Shown piece after piece: positions 38,090 through 50,716 of a DNA stretch of 64,000 bases (position 1 is the stretch's first letter; each line of letters begins with the position of its first letter). Under the pieces are notes generated by a model. The model was not told the origin of the DNA, did no database searches, and saw only the letters and a list, made by a program, of their open reading frames with translations. The stretch lies in NCBI RefSeq assembly GCF_949987535.1, contig NC_080066.1, forward strand, positions 130,242,335-130,306,334, in the 5' to 3' direction. The translations under genes and the position numbers were made by a program. Source of the stretch: Balaenoptera acutorostrata. Its lineage: Eukaryota > Chordata > Mammalia > Artiodactyla > Balaenopteridae.

Positions 38090-38850
38090 TAAGGGTCAAC
38101 AGCGGAAACTAGAACTCGGCCCCAAGCTATAACAGCTGCGGCCATCAGCGCGCGCTCCCGGGAAAGGACGTGGCGCCCCCGCCGATCGCCGGTTTCGGGA
38201 GACGCGCGCCGTGTCCTCAGGTGGTCGGTGTCCGCCCTCCGCGGGCCGCAGCCACAGTGCGGACTTGACCCTGCAAGGGAGAGGGGACGCCGTCCGTCCC
38301 CGCAGGGCTCGTGGAGCCGCTGTACAAAGAAACCGGAGACATCGGCACCACGAGCAGGCAGGCAGATCCCCGGACAGCCGCGTGCTCGAGGACCCCGGCG
38401 GCGGCGCGGCGCGGCGCGGCGGGAAGGGGGAAGTTTCAAAGCCGAGAGGTGGCTGCTGGTTGCCGGAGCTCCGGTGAGATGAAGCTGCACTGCGAGGTGG
38501 AGGTGGTCAGTCGGCACTTGCCGGCCTTGGGGCTGAGGAACCGGGGCAAGGGCGTCCGGGCGGTGTTGAGCCTTTGTCAGCAGGCGCCCAGGACTCAGCC
38601 GCGGCCCCGAGCGGGGGGCGAGCGCGGCGGCCAGCACCCCGCCTGCCTGTTCATTTCCACCCTGAAGGACAAGTTCGGGACCCGCTATGAGGTGCGTGAA
38701 GCAGGGAGGTCAAGGGTGGCAGCCGGGCGCTCTTGCCCTAAGCTCCCGACTGTTCCCGAGGCTGGACTCCGTCTTAAGGGTTCCTGAGCGCCCGGCCCCC
38801 GAACCCCATGACCACCCGGACCCCGGCGTCTCCCTACGGACCCCGAGGAG
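38090..38850. other. LRR1: CpG island, LRR1 promoter and first exon
   Basis: A GC-rich, CpG-dense block with GGCGGCGGCGCGGCGCGG-type runs just upstream of the LRR1 start codon. It covers exon 1 and its donor. No TATA box is evident near the start codon. A 182-codon frame on the opposite strand (38089-38637) is treated as a compositional artefact. Confidence 0.7.
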
Positions 38851-41800
38851 GAAAGATTTTGAGAGTGCACTTCTTATTTTTCGTGCCCATTTCTGCGACT
38901 TTGTATTGACAGCCTTGCTGTTTAGTAATAGATGGCAGCCCCGCCCCTTTAAAGCCTTGGAAATTTCGGCCTGCCGGATTAAGCTATAAACGAAGCATCA
39001 GTCCAGTTTGGGGGAACTGTAAAATGACTACACTTTGGTTCACTAGATTCTGTTTCTCCCACAGGCTTTTCGCTAGTTTTGTCTGTTTGTTGGTTTGTTT
39101 GTTTTAAGGCTTTGTGGGGGTGTATCTAAGGTCATTAGACCAGATTAGTACAGTAGTAAAGCAGTAATGCTTGGGTTACATCTTGATATTTTTATTAAAG
39201 TTATTGGTTACTGCATCTCTCTCTTTTTTTTTCTCCTCAAATGTTTGATTTCCTAAGTCTTGATTTCTTAGGTCCAAGACTTTTTCATATCTACCTAGGA
39301 GTAGTAAACCCTCCAGAAGAAGTTGGAAGTTGAAGTATAATTTTTTGAAATAGAATTTTTAAAGCACAAGTTTTATAAAATCCTTTTACGTTGATTATCA
39401 AGCACGTTATTTTGTGAAAATGACTGGAATACCCTTGTGCCTACTATAATAAAATTGGGGCAATTCATCACCCACCATTGCATCTGACTCTTGACTGGAT
39501 TTTATACAATTTCTGGGGTTATTTCCCTTACAGTGTTGTACTCCGCAGTGGATACTCATAGTTGAGGAAAGGAGTTATTGCTGTTTCATTCAGAGCCACG
39601 TAAATGTTTGATGTGAGTAGTTGAAAGTCTAAATAATTCTCCCCTTTCCACGGAATCAATTCGTATAATTTTTTGAATTAAAAAGACTTTAGAAATCACC
39701 CAAATTTTAAAGGTTAGAAAACTGTTAGGTGACAAAAGCCAACTCATAACCAGAATTGGGTCTCCCTTTTTTCCCTGTTGTCTTCCCTAAAACCTATCTT
39801 TTCATGCCCAGCTTAGGTACTGCCTATTTTCAGAGTCTGTTATGATCTCTCCTTTAAAACTTTTACTGCACTAATAGTCAGTAGCTGACCTAACCAAAAT
39901 TTTATTGTAAACTGCTAGTTGAAGACTTACGGTGTGCAGGGTGCTGTGCTAGATACTGTGGGAAATTAAACCTGATTTAGTCACTGTTTTTCCAAGACTA
40001 GAAAGGGAGAAACAGAAACCACCACTTAGAAAGGTGGGCTATGATAAGTGCTGTAATAAAGGTAGAAGCAGAGTAGTATAATATCAAAAATGAGGTCAAT
40101 TCTGATTAAAGTTCTTGAGAAAGTTTTGTAGAAGAGGTGGTGCCACAGGGCTTGGGACATAGTAGGTGTCAAGTAAACATTTATTGGTTGAATTAAAGTG
40201 GTTTTGTCCTGGGCCTTGAAGAGTAGGTATTAGTGCTCAGTATGGAAATATCTTGGGGCTCTTTCTTACAACCCTCTCCTTTTCTGTCCTGACTTCAGCT
40301 GTCATCCATTTGACTGTGATTTCCAAATATGTTCTTTAGCTAGTCCTCTCTGTTAACTTCCAACTTGAGCCAGCTACCTACTGGAAATCTTCACTTGGAT
40401 GTGTAGCAGTATTTCAAACTCAAAATAGCCCCAGATTAATTTTCCTTGCCACCCCTAACCCTGCTCTTCTGACAGTCTTCTGCAACCCTTTAAGTAGTAT
40501 TCTGCCCCATCCAGGCACCTTAAAGCCTTTCCCTCCCCACATCCAATATATTATTGAATTCTTTCAATTCTACTTCCTAGGTAGCTTTCATATTTTCATA
40601 CCTCCTTCCATCCCAGCTGTAATCTAAATCACCATTGTCCCTTGCCTGGCTAGTTTCTGAAAGGATCTCCCTACTTCTACCATTGTCTTTTTCCATCCCA
40701 TTCTCCCCGTCCCAAAGTTCATTCTTACACTGTAGTTAAAGGAAACTTTTCCAAATGTAGACCTAATCATGTTCCTATCTTAAAGTCCATCAGTGGATAT
40801 CACTGTTCTTAGGATGAAATCCAGAATTCTTAATATGGTTTACAAAATCTTTCAGCATCTCATCTCTGTTTGCCTCTTCAGGCTCACCGGCCTCTTTTCA
40901 CTGGATCTTTCAGGCATACTGAACGTTTTTCAGCTCCTCACAGTTACCAAGCTCTCTTACCTCCAAGGCTTTGAACACATTGTTCCATCTTATTGGTATG
41001 CTACCCACTGTGTCTTCCCCCAGTATCTTCAGTTGCCTAACATCTCTTAATCCTTCATTTCTTAACCTTTAAGGTCACTTTCATACCCCTTTGCTAATAA
41101 GGTCTTACAGCAGCCTGTACTTCCCTTCTTTTAATATTTGTTATGCTTGTAATTACTTGTTTAATAACTGTCTCTTATGAGATTGCCAATTTGATTAGTG
41201 TAATTACCATGCTGGTCTTATTTACCACTGTTGTCCCAAGCCCCCTGTCATAGTACCTGGTACATAGTGGCTTCTCAATAAATAGTTGTTGCATTCAAGT
41301 CTGAAGCAGAAGCAACATTAGTCATTAAAAATTTTTGAGCAGCTATTATGTGTCACTCACTTTTCTGGCTCCAGGGAAATAAAGGTGAACAAAGGAGACA
41401 AGATTCCTATTTTCACTGAGTTTATATCTTGTGGGAGGCATGCCCACCCCAGACTAATGGGCTGAAGTTAAGAAGGCAAGTAACTACTATTGGCAATGGG
41501 AGAAAAGAAGCATTCTTCTCAAACACAGGGGTTTCTGTTTTCGAAGAAGAAAGAGTTACCGGACAGGGAGAACAATTACGTTTTGTTTGTTTGTTTGTTT
41601 TTGTTTTTGGCTGCATCGGGTCTTCGTTGCAGTGCGCAGGCTTCTCATTGCGGTGGCTTCTCTTGTTGCGGAGCACGGGCTGTAGGTGCGTGGGCTTCAG
41701 TAGTTGTGGCTCGCAGGCTCTAGAGCGCAGGCTCAGTAGTCGTGGTGCACGGGCTTAGTTGCTCCACGGCATGTGGGATCTTCCAGGACCAGGGCTCAAA

Positions 41801-44800
41801 CCCGTGTCCCCTGCATTGGCAGGCAGATTCTTAACCACTGCGCCACCAAGGAAGGCCCAGAACAATTATATCTTACCAGAAGCTAGATAAGGAGTGTAAA
41901 CACCCCAAAAAACAACCAAACAAAAACCTTTAAATCTTAAAACCACAGAACACCCAGACTTAAGGACTAAAGGCCAAACCAAACCTGGCAAAGTGACCGG
42001 CACATTCTAGTTGTAATAAATATTGATAACAGTACCTGGTTTTGTCCTTTTGTCCCATTGGTTTTTAAGCAGCTAAAGGAGAACATTGAGCAATTCTTCA
42101 CCAAATTTGTGGATGAGGGGAAAGCCACTGTTCGGTTAAAGGAGCCTCCCGTGGATATCTGTCTAAGTAAGGTATGGTATTAAAAACATTAATGCTTAGA
42201 TTGGTTGACTGTAAAGAGAACAGAGGCTCTTTTAGGATCCTGATACCCACATAGCTGAACAGAGACAGTCACTTGCAGGTATGTTTGAAGAAGTGACGGC
42301 AGTTTCCCTGGCATGCATGTATGGCCTCTAAAAGGGCAGAGTCAGTCTCAGAAAAGTTGCCCAGGATGGGAAGGAAAACTGGGTTTGCTTCTGTGCCCAA
42401 GATGGACCCTCAGGGTGTTCTTAGACAGAACTCTATAAGGCAGGTGGCACAGGTCTACATTTTGCCAGCTGAATCACAGGTGATGAATCTAAATTTGGTG
42501 TTAAAAAAAAAGAATGAAATACAATTAGAAACACTTCAGGGGGTATTTTACTTACTATAATCACTTTTTTAAATACATAAACCATTAGAATAAAAAACTG
42601 TTTTCTTCTTTGCCTTATCTCACTTTTTCCTTTTCCCCCTTCCCGAGGGTAGGAGCAGTGATTTGTTCAGCCTTGCCGTATCCTTAACCCCAAGCCACAT
42701 GCTTTGTAAACATTAAAAGTTTAATAACTGTTTAAGGTATTTGTATTGAATGGAGGTGTTTTGTCCTACCTCCTCCTGTTCTTGTGGTTTTTCGTTTTTT
42801 CTTGATATTCAGCCTATCTTTCCACTAACTCCTTCTACCTAAAAACAAGCTGAGAGGTCTTACCAATTAAGAAAGTAGAATAGACAAATTTCTGGAAAAT
42901 CAAGGCTAAATCTGTTGGCTCCACTTTCTTGCTATCTCTTTTGACCTCTGCTTTCACTGGTTACTCACAAAACACTGCCTCAGAGATCAGTGATCTCCTT
43001 CCTATTTGCCAATCACATTGCCATTATTTCTTATCCTTTTTGAGCTCTGTAGAACTTGACACTGATGACCACTCTGGACCTACTTGCTGGACCTATTTCA
43101 CCCAGGTCACCAGACTTTCCTCACTCCACTTCACTATGTATACTGCTGCCAAAATAGCTCTTGTCATGTAATTCTCAACTCAGAATTCTTCAGTGATTTC
43201 CCACAGCCTGATCATTCTATCTTCCTTACCTTGGCATCAAGCTCATCTGTAATCTATCCCCGTACTATATTTCTCCTCTTTTACTGCTCTACAAAGCTCC
43301 TACATTCCAACCAAATAGGATCATATACTTAGTTTCCCAAACTTGCTGAAAGTTCACTAGTCCTTCACATATAATCGTTACGAAACTTCTAAAGTATCCT
43401 GCAAGTATTAGTTATTTTTATTGATGACTTAGTTCACTTACCACTTTATTAGTGATTTCTATGTCCAGCTGGAAGCAGTCTCTTGCTTTTGATGTTTTCT
43501 AGTACTTTTGGCATTGAGTGCTATTTGGCCTTGCTTTTGACAGGGCCATTGCTTTTCAAAATTCCTAGTGTTTGTGAATAACCCCCCCTAGTGTTTTGCA
43601 GTGCACCCCACTACCTCATTCTATCTCAGAGGCACTGGAGATTTGGGTCAGTTCATCTTTTCTTTTTTTTTTTTTTTTTTTTGACTTTGGTTACTAAGGT
43701 TAAGTAACTTTTATTTTTGGATTATAGTTGATGGGTCAGTTCATCTTAAACCCCAATCTTAAGTGGAATCTTTTCATGCTTTCCTGTTTTATTTTATACT
43801 CTTATGGTTCCCCCGTGAACAGTTTTATTTAGCGTATGTCTCTCAATATAATTTTTTCAAAAACTTTTAAAGTTTTTTGTATCTATTGAAATTTAGTGAA
43901 AATAGAATACTAAAAAGATTTGTACAGCCATTTTCAATAAATGATTGCATGATTTGCATATATAACTTTACAGACTGTTTAGGATGGATTAGCATGGATG
44001 CATTATCTAAAATGGAATTTATAATTGTACAACTTATTTTTATGTATTCAGGCCAATTCCAGCAGTCTAAAGGGTTTCCTTTCAGCTATGAGACTGGCTC
44101 ACAGAGGCTGTGATATTGAGGCACCACTTTTAACCCTCACACCAGTGAAGACTTCAGAATTTGAAAAATTTAAAACGAAAATGGTTATCACATCCAAAAA
44201 GGACTATCCTCTAAGCAAGAACTTCCCCTATTCTCTGGAACATCTTCAGACTTCTTACTGTGGGCTTGTCCGGGTTGATATGCGTATGCTTTCCTTAAAA
44301 AACCTTAGAAAATTAGACTTGAGTCACAACCATATAAAAAAGCTTCCAGCTACAATTGGAGACCTCATCCACCTTCAAGAACTTAACCTGAATGATAATC
44401 ACTTGGAGTCATTTAGTGTAGCCTTGTGTCAGTCTACACTCCAGAAGTCACTTCGGAGTTTGGATCTCAGCAAGAACAAAATTAAGGCACTCCCTGTACA
44501 ATTTTGCCAGCTCCAAGAACTTACAGATTTAAAACTTGATGATAATGAATTGATTCAACTTCCTTTCAAGATGGGACATCTGACAAACCTGCGTTTTTTG
44601 TCAGCGGCTCGAAATAAGCTTCCATTTTTGCCTAGTGAATTTAAAAATTTATCCCTTGAGTACTTGGATCTTTTTGGAAATATTTTTGAACAACCACAAG
44701 TCCTTCCAGTTATAAAGCTGCAAATGCCATTAACTTTATTGGAATCTTCTGCACGAACCGTACTATATAATAGGTAAGCCTTTGATAGCATCCTGGTATT

Positions 44801-47800
44801 CTCGTCATCCTCAGAGTAACAAAGTCTTTAACATAGCTTGTGATGCTGTGCACAATCTAACGCTTTGCTCCAGTGGCCGTCTTGCTGTTCTTTACCTCTG
44901 CTTAGAATGCTTTTCCTACAGAAAGTCTCACGGCTTACTTTCTCACTTCAGTTCTCTGCGCAAGTGGCACCCCGGAAAGATCTTTCCTGACTACCCTATC
45001 TAAAGTTTTATCCCCCACCCCCTTACATTGCTTGATTTTTTTGTCATAGGATTTATTGCCTGGAATGATATATATTTTTTTAACATTTGTTCGTTTTCTG
45101 TCAGATATTCTCACTAGAATGTAAGATCCATGAGGGCATGGACTTGGCCTTATTCTCCACTCTTTCCTTTGGGTCTAAAATGTGATATCTATCCCCCATA
45201 CCTGCAATATGTTAGGGAATGAATGAATGAAGAATGAGTGAGTGAGTGAATGAGTGAATGAATCGATGAGTGACATTGTTTCTCAGAGTCTGGTTCCCTG
45301 ACCAGCAGCATCAGCATCAGCATCACCTAGGAATTTGTTAGAGGTGCAAGTTCTTGAGCTTCACCCCAGACCTGCTGAATCAGAAATTCTGAGGGTGGGG
45401 TCCGGCTATCTGTGTTTTAACAAGTCCTCCAGGTATCTCTGATACAGTCTAAAGTTTGAGAACTCCAGTCTGGCATAGTGGTAAAGTGTGGTCTTTGGAG
45501 TCAGACTTAGGTGTGATTCCTGGCTTCACCCCTTAGTGTGGCTTTAGCAAGTTACTTAACCTCTTTGATTGAATCTCATCTGTGAAGCAGGAACAATAAT
45601 ACCCACTTTACAGAGTTGTGAAGATAAATGACCTAATGTAATGGCAAAGCATTTGGCATATAGTAGGACTCAATAGCTCCTGGTTCTCTTCCCTTGTCTT
45701 TGAACACTAACTGCAGTTGGTCATGAGACACCAAACTCCAGTTATTCATTTTATTCAGGCTTCTTTCATATAGGAGTGGAAGCTAAGACGTGAACCAAAT
45801 TACTATTGAGTGCCTATAAAATGGTAGGAACACCATATTTCGAAGAAGAGATTCTTAACTTTTTTTTAGTGGGGAGAGACTCTTAAAGAAAGAAATGACA
45901 GAAGTTATGGGCCTAGAAAAATGCACACATGAATAAATACAGACTTTTGCATACAACTTTATAATGCTCATAGACCCCACTGAAACCCAAGCCAGTCTTT
46001 CCTCTTCACCATCCCTAGCTTAAGAGCTCTTATCCTAAAGCAGTGGTTCTCAAATTTTACTTCACATTTAGAATCACCTGAGGAGCTTCAAAAAATTCTG
46101 ATGGTTAGTCCCCACCCCAGACTTATTAAATCAGAATGTTTGGGAGGGGAGTTCCTTGGTGGCGCAGTGGTTAAGAATCCGCCTGCCAATGCAGGGGACA
46201 CGGGTTAGATCCCTGCTCCGGGAAGGTCCCACATGCCATGGAGCAACTAAGCCCGTGAGCCACAACTACTGAGCCTGCACTCTAGAGCCCGGGAGCCACA
46301 ACTACTGAGCCCGCGTGTTGCAGCTACTGAAGCCTGGGCGCCCTATAGCCTGTGCTCCGCAACAAGAGAAGCCCGCGCACCACCACGAAGAGTAGCCCCC
46401 GCTCACCACAACTAGAGAAAGCCCGTGCGCAACAGTGAAGTCCCAACTCAGCCAAAAATAAATAAATAAAAAATAAATAAATTTGAAAAAAAAAAAAAAA
46501 AAGAATGGGAGTAGGACCCAGTATTTTTAAAATTCCCCAGGTATTCTAATGTGTGGCCAGCTAGGATGAAGAACCGCTGCTTGCTTCTCAAACTTTAAGT
46601 GCATTCACATCACCTGGGAGTCTTGCTCAGCAGATTGTGCTGTAGAGGTCTGCGGCAGAGATCTGCTTTTTAAGCCTCCATTCCAGGCGAGGCTGCTAGT
46701 CCATGAACTACACTTTGAATGCAAAGGCTCTAAAAGTAACCAAGGGCTCATTGTTTTAAGGCAGTGATCCTCAAAAGTTGAGAGTGCATCACAATCATGC
46801 TTATTGTAACACAGTACTTACTAAAGCAGATTGCTGGTCCCCACCCTCAAGAGATTCTTACTCAGTGAATTTGGAGTGGGGATGAAGAAACTGCATCTAT
46901 AACAAGTTCAAAGGGAATGTTGATGCTGCTGGTCAGGGGACCACACTTTGAGAACCACTGGTTTAAGGCATTGACTCTTAACTGGGAGTTGAGAATTACC
47001 TATTAAATGACAATACATGTAAGTACCTAGAACAGTGCCTTGTTCATAATAGGTCCCAATAAATACTTATTGGATGTATAAATACAAGTAATTTGCTTCT
47101 CTGGCAATTAAAAATCAAATGTTGTTATCATTAATTGTGGAGGAGTTCCTAAATAATATAGATGAGAAATACATATCTAGATTTTCTGGTAATATAGGTC
47201 CTAGATTCTACCTCAGACCAACTAGTTCAGAATCTCCAGAGATGGACCCCTATTGTATGTCATATATTTTTTAAAATCTCCAGAAGTGATACTGATGATT
47301 CAGGTTAAGACCACTGATTTGTGAGAAATCTAAATGGTGTCTTTTGGAAATGTACTGCTCCCGAGTTTCTTGTTCTATGCTTTCTCTGAGACTTCATATG
47401 AAAAAAATAATATATTGTACTTATTCAAATTTGAAAATTATGTCCAAATGAGAAATACTATAAATGGTTACTGATGATTTGAAAAGATCATAACAGATTG
47501 GCTAAGATGACTAATCTTTACTAAAGTATAATTTTGCATGTTTTCAGCTCCCTTGTTTTAAAAAGAGTATAGATCCAAAGCCATGAGAACAGCATCTGTT
47601 ATCTAGCTATTGATAAATTGTACTAACTGGGACTTCCCTGTAGCACAGTGGTTAAGAATCCGCCTGCCAATGCAGGGGACACGGGTTCAATCCCTGCTCC
47701 GGGAAGATCCCACGTGCTGCGGAGCAGCTAAGCCCGTGTGCCACACTACTGAGCCTGTGCTCTAGAGCCCGCACACCAAGAAGCCACTGCAGTGAGAAGC

Positions 47801-49619
47801 CCGTGGATCGCAACAGAGTAGCCCCCACTCATCTCAACTAGAGAAAGCCCTCGTTCAGCAACAAAGACCCAACGCAGCCAAAAATAAATAAAATAAATAA
47901 ATTTATTTAAAAAAATTGTCCTAACTACTGGTTATAAACAGAAAGTTATAGTCTATTAGAAAAATATGTGGTAACTTAAATTATGTTGGGTAGAAAGTAC
48001 AGTTTTTAACTGTTTCCTGTTTCCTTAGACTATAACCAATAGCCTGGAATGTAAACATGTGGTTTTTAAAAAAATTGTTACTTACACAAGTAATAAATTC
48101 TTACATGTGAAAAAATTAAAAATTGCAAACAAGACCAATACCAAGTCCCTTAGGAAAAGTAAGCCACTATTTTTGATTTGATGTGTATCTTTTCAGACTT
48201 TTCTAATAGGGTTTTAAACTCCAGTTTAAATTATAATAGTAGGTTTTATTTATTTGTTGAAAAAGATCTGAACACCTATTATGTGCCAGCCTAGGTACTA
48301 GAGAAACAACAAAGAAAACAGTGTGGGGGAGACGCGCAGTGACGGCGATATGGTTGTGTTTAGCGTGGAGTAGCGAGCTGGGCAGTGGGCAGGCAACCTC
48401 AAGAGACTGTCTCTTAGTGTCTTGTAGATGAGGGTTTTGAGTTTGACTTGATTTTTTTTTTGACTTGATTGGATTTTAATTGTATTGGGCGCCATTGAAA
48501 TTTTAAGCAAGAGGGTGAATGACTTAATTTAAGCAAGGTTAAATTGCTTACTTGGCTACACAGTAAAACTAATGTCCCAAACAACATGTGTTTGAAATTT
48601 GTTTCACACAGTTTAAAATTCCCTTTTGAACACTTGATGCCTATGAGAATATATGGATTGATTAATTGATTTTTAAATTAATTTATTTATTTTTGGCTGC
48701 GTTGGGTCTTCGTTGCGGTGCGCGGGCTTCTCATCGGGGTGGCTTCTCTTGTTGCGGAGCATGGGCTCTAGGTGCGCGGGCTTCAGTAGTTGTAGCTCGT
48801 GAGCTCTAGAGCACAGGCTCAGTAGTTGTGGCTCACGGGCTTAGTTGCTCCGCGGCATGTGGGATCTTCCCAGACCAGGGCTCGAACCATGTCCCCTGCA
48901 TTGGCAGGTGGATTCTTAACCACTGTGCCACCAGGGAAGCCCCTATATGGATTTATTTAAATAAATGTTTCTTCACAGATAGAACTGAGTAATTCTCTCA
49001 TTACCATTTATAAGAATTGTATGACAGAGCCATACGTTTAAATTATGTTACACTGGTCATACAGTATAATTATATAAAGGACAGATGGCCCTTTCATTGT
49101 ATTCAGTGGGTTATGCTATTAAGTGGCAGTGCTAAAAGACACTTTATGGAGTGGTATAGATCCTCTTAGGTTTACAAAATATGTCATATGCTGTTATTTA
49201 GTATATTTTCCCCATTCGTACCAGTTAGGAAAATAAAACAATGTACTGAGTTAATTAATAGAGTAATTTTATTTTTCCATGGTTATAATTTCAGTGTCCA
49301 GTAATTCATGTCCTAATACATGAAGTTTTGAATCTAGTAACACATTAAAAAATATTTAAAAATTTTTTTTTCCAATAGGATTCCATATGGCTCTCATATC
49401 ATTCCTTTCCATCTTTGCCAAGATTTGGATACTGCAAAAACCTGTGTTTGTGGAAGATTCTGTCTAAGCTGTTTTATTCAAGGAACTACTACCATGAACC
49501 TACACTCTGTTGCTCACACTGTGGTCTTAGTAGATAATATGGGTGGTACTGAAGCACCTGTTGTCTCTTACTTCTGTTCTCTAGCCTGTTATGTAAATTC
49601 CTGTGATATGTTAAAGTAA
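38479..49619 (+). CDS. LRR1: Leucine-rich repeat protein 1, CUL2 substrate receptor
   Basis: Four coding exons: 38479-38691, 42073-42171, 44052-44773 and 49379-49619. They sum to 1275 nt, 424 residues plus stop. Every junction has GT..AG ends (donors GTGCGTG, GTATGG, GTAAGCC; acceptors AAGCAG, ATTCAG, CAATAG) and the phases fit. The N-terminus reads MKLHCEVEVVSRHLPALGLR. Exon 3 holds the leucine-rich repeats (LRKLDLSHNHIKKLP, LQELNLNDNHLESF, LRSLDLSKNKIKALP, LTDLKLDDNELIQLP, LEYLDLFGN), roughly residues 190-320. Exon 4 encodes the Cys-rich tail ending in NSCDMLK. LRR1 (PPIL5) is the substrate receptor of CUL2-RING ligase that ubiquitylates MCM7 and unloads the CMG helicase when replication terminates. 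I recall the human protein as about ten residues shorter. The extra residues seem to lie in the GC-rich, Arg/Gly-rich segment of exon 1 (around residues 38-54). The three introns carry many SINEs, L2 and MER5-like pieces. Confidence 0.95.
40270..41300 (+). mobile_element. L2 LINE 3' fragment in LRR1 intron 1
   Basis: Long collinear run of L2 words (TACAACCCTCTCCTTTTCTG, AGCTACCTACTGGAAATCTT, GGATGAAATCCAGAATTCTT, CCTGTCATAGTACCTGGTAC and a CTCAATAAATAGTTGTTG end), forward strand. An 85-codon frame at 40793-41050 is inside it. Confidence 0.8.
41579..41858 (-). mobile_element. CHR-type SINE in LRR1 intron 1
   Basis: Reversed SINE from a (TTTG)n tail to CCACCAAGGAAGGCCC. AGAACAATTA is repeated at 41569-41578 and 41859-41868. 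Confidence 0.93.
42925..43340 (+). mobile_element. L2 LINE fragment in LRR1 intron 2
   Basis: ACTTGACACTGATGACCACT, TCAGTGATTTCCCACAGCCT and CTTGGCATCAAGCTCATCTG are L2 3'-half words; forward. Confidence 0.65.
43660..43732 (-). mobile_element. Ultra-short 5'-truncated L1 insertion
   Basis: T-run followed by about 50 bp ending TTTTTGGATTATAGTTGAT, the reverse of an L1 3' terminus. GGGTCAGTTCATCTT is perfectly repeated at 43645-43659 and 43733-43747. Confidence 0.82.
44790..45280 (+). mobile_element. L2 LINE fragment and (GAAT/GAGT)n in LRR1 intron 3
   Basis: GCTGTTCTTTACCTCTGCTT, AATGTAAGATCCATGAGGGC and TGGACTTGGCC match the L2 end. An imperfect GAATGA/GAGTGA tract follows at 45212-45275. 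Confidence 0.7.
45285..45462 (-). mobile_element. MER5-type hAT-Charlie DNA transposon remnant
   Basis: The reverse complement reads GTTCTCAAACTTTAGACTG, CTCACAGAATTTCTGATTCA-like text, CTGGGGTGAAGC and CTAGGTGATGCTGATGCTG, then GGTCAGGGAACCAG: MER5A/B in minus orientation. Confidence 0.75.
45475..45690 (+). repeat. MIR fragment
   Basis: TCTTTGGAGTCAGACTTAGG, TTGCTAGCAAG-like text (TTTAGCAAGTTACTTAACCT) and CATTTGGCATATAGTAGGAC follow MIR. Confidence 0.75.
46035..46600 (+). mobile_element. MER5-type element split by a SINE
   Basis: Left half 46035-46146 (GGTTCTCAAATTTTACTTCA, then GAATCACCTGAGGAGC, CCCCACCCCAGACTTATTAA) and right half 46503-46600 (GACCCAGTATTTTTAAAATT, CCCCAGGTATTCTAATGTGT) are continuous once the SINE is removed. 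Confidence 0.75.
46147..46502 (+). mobile_element. CHR-type SINE inside MER5
   Basis: From GGGAGTTCCTTGGTGGCGCA to a poly-A tail at 46484-46502. Flanks repeat GAATG..GGGAG imperfectly. Confidence 0.92.
46580..47320 (+). mobile_element. Cluster of further MER5-type remnants
   Basis: Three more pieces: 46580-46735 (CTTCTCAAACTTTAAGTGCA, CACATCACCTGGGAGTC), 46758-46985 (GTGATCCTCAAAAGTTGAGA through GGACCACACTTTGAGAACCA) and 47180-47320 (diverged). A MIR-like end lies between at 47000-47080. Confidence 0.65.
47629..47912 (+). mobile_element. CHR-type SINE in LRR1 intron 3
   Basis: From GGGACTTCCCTGTAGCACAG to a (TAAA)n tail; AAATTGTACTAACT at 47615-47628 recurs with one mismatch at 47913-47926. 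Confidence 0.93.
48665..48943 (-). mobile_element. CHR-type SINE in LRR1 intron 3
   Basis: Reversed SINE, (TTTA)n tail to GCCACCAGGGAAGCCCC. ATATGGATT is repeated at 48651-48659 and 48945-48953. Confidence 0.93.
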
Positions 49620-49984
49620 TAAGTGATACCACAAAAAGATATTCCATTTAGTTACACGCCAATTTGGGACTCACTTATTGTTTAAATGTCAAATTGGAGA
49701 AAGGGAAGCTTTTCGTGGGTTTTGTATACTTGCTTGAGGGGAAGAATGTGTGTTAGTGTAACATTTTCAATCATTTGTAATATTTTAATTTCATTAAAAC
49801 CTAATTTTATTGTGGTGTTAACTTTTATCAGTTTATTGCACTTGTGTTATTTCAGCCTAGTGTTTCCAGATGGGTTGTGGGGTTATTTTTTAATGTTAAA
49901 CAGATATTGATCCCAACCACTCTGGTCATAGAATTTTCTTATCAATTTTCGTCTTGCGTTTCAGTTAAAGAAGTTGAATTTCTG

Positions 49985-50123
49985 GGACTTCCCTGGTGTT
50001 CCAGTGGCTAAGGCTCTGTGCTCCCAGTGCAGGGGGCCCAGGTTCAATCCCGGGTCAGGGAACTAGATCCCATATGCCACAACTAAGACCCAACGCAGTC
50101 AAATAAATATTAAAAAAAAAAAA
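49985..50123 (+). mobile_element. Short CHR/Bov-tA-like SINE
   Basis: GGGACTTCCCTGGTGTTCCA with B box GGTTCAATCCC and an A-rich tail; the flanks share TTGA(A/G)TTTCTG. It lies just past the LRR1 stop codon, possibly within its 3'UTR. Confidence 0.9.
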
Positions 50124-50386
50124 ATGAAATTGAGTTTCTGTATGCAGAAAATATACTTTGGACTAATATAGTCTAAACTGTAGTGAGAACTTGTTTGATA
50201 TGAAACTACATATAAGTTTTTAAGCACTTTTGTGTTTTTCAGGTATATTATTCTAAATATATATGGAATTTTATATTCACCATACATAAAGTAGGAGTTG
50301 CTTTGGACAAATAGACTTCAGGTTTTACAAGTTTTATAATATTAATTCCATAATTTTTGTTGTGATTTCTAAGTTTTTTAATTTTT

Positions 50387-50700
50387 TTTTTTTTTTTAAG
50401 GATTTTCTTATTTATTTATTTATTTATTTATTTATTTTTGGCTGTGTTGGGTCTTCGGTTCGTGCGAGGGCTTTCTCCAGTTGCGGCAAGCGGGGGCCAC
50501 TCTTCATCGCGGTGCGCGGGCCTTTCTCTATCGCGGCCCCTCCCGTCGCGGGGCACAGGCTCCAGACGCGCAGGCTCAGCAATTGTGGCTCACGGGCCCA
50601 GCTGCTCCGTGGCATGTGGGATCTTCCCAGACCAGGGCTCGAACCCGTGTCCCCTGCATTAGCAGGCAGATTCTCAACCACTGCGCCACCAGGGAAGCCC
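50387..50700 (-). mobile_element. CHR-type SINE with 16-bp target-site duplication
   Basis: Reversed SINE ending GCCACCAGGGAAGCCC. AAGTTTTTTAATTTTT is repeated at 50371-50386 and 50701-50716. Its GC-rich body produces several open frames on both strands. Confidence 0.95.
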
Positions 50701-50716
50701 AAGTTTTTTAATTTTT

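Noticed and set aside
38089..38637. 182-codon minus-strand frame opposite LRR1 exon 1
   Set aside because: Compositional by-product of the CpG island; low-complexity Arg/Pro-rich text without a recognisable domain.
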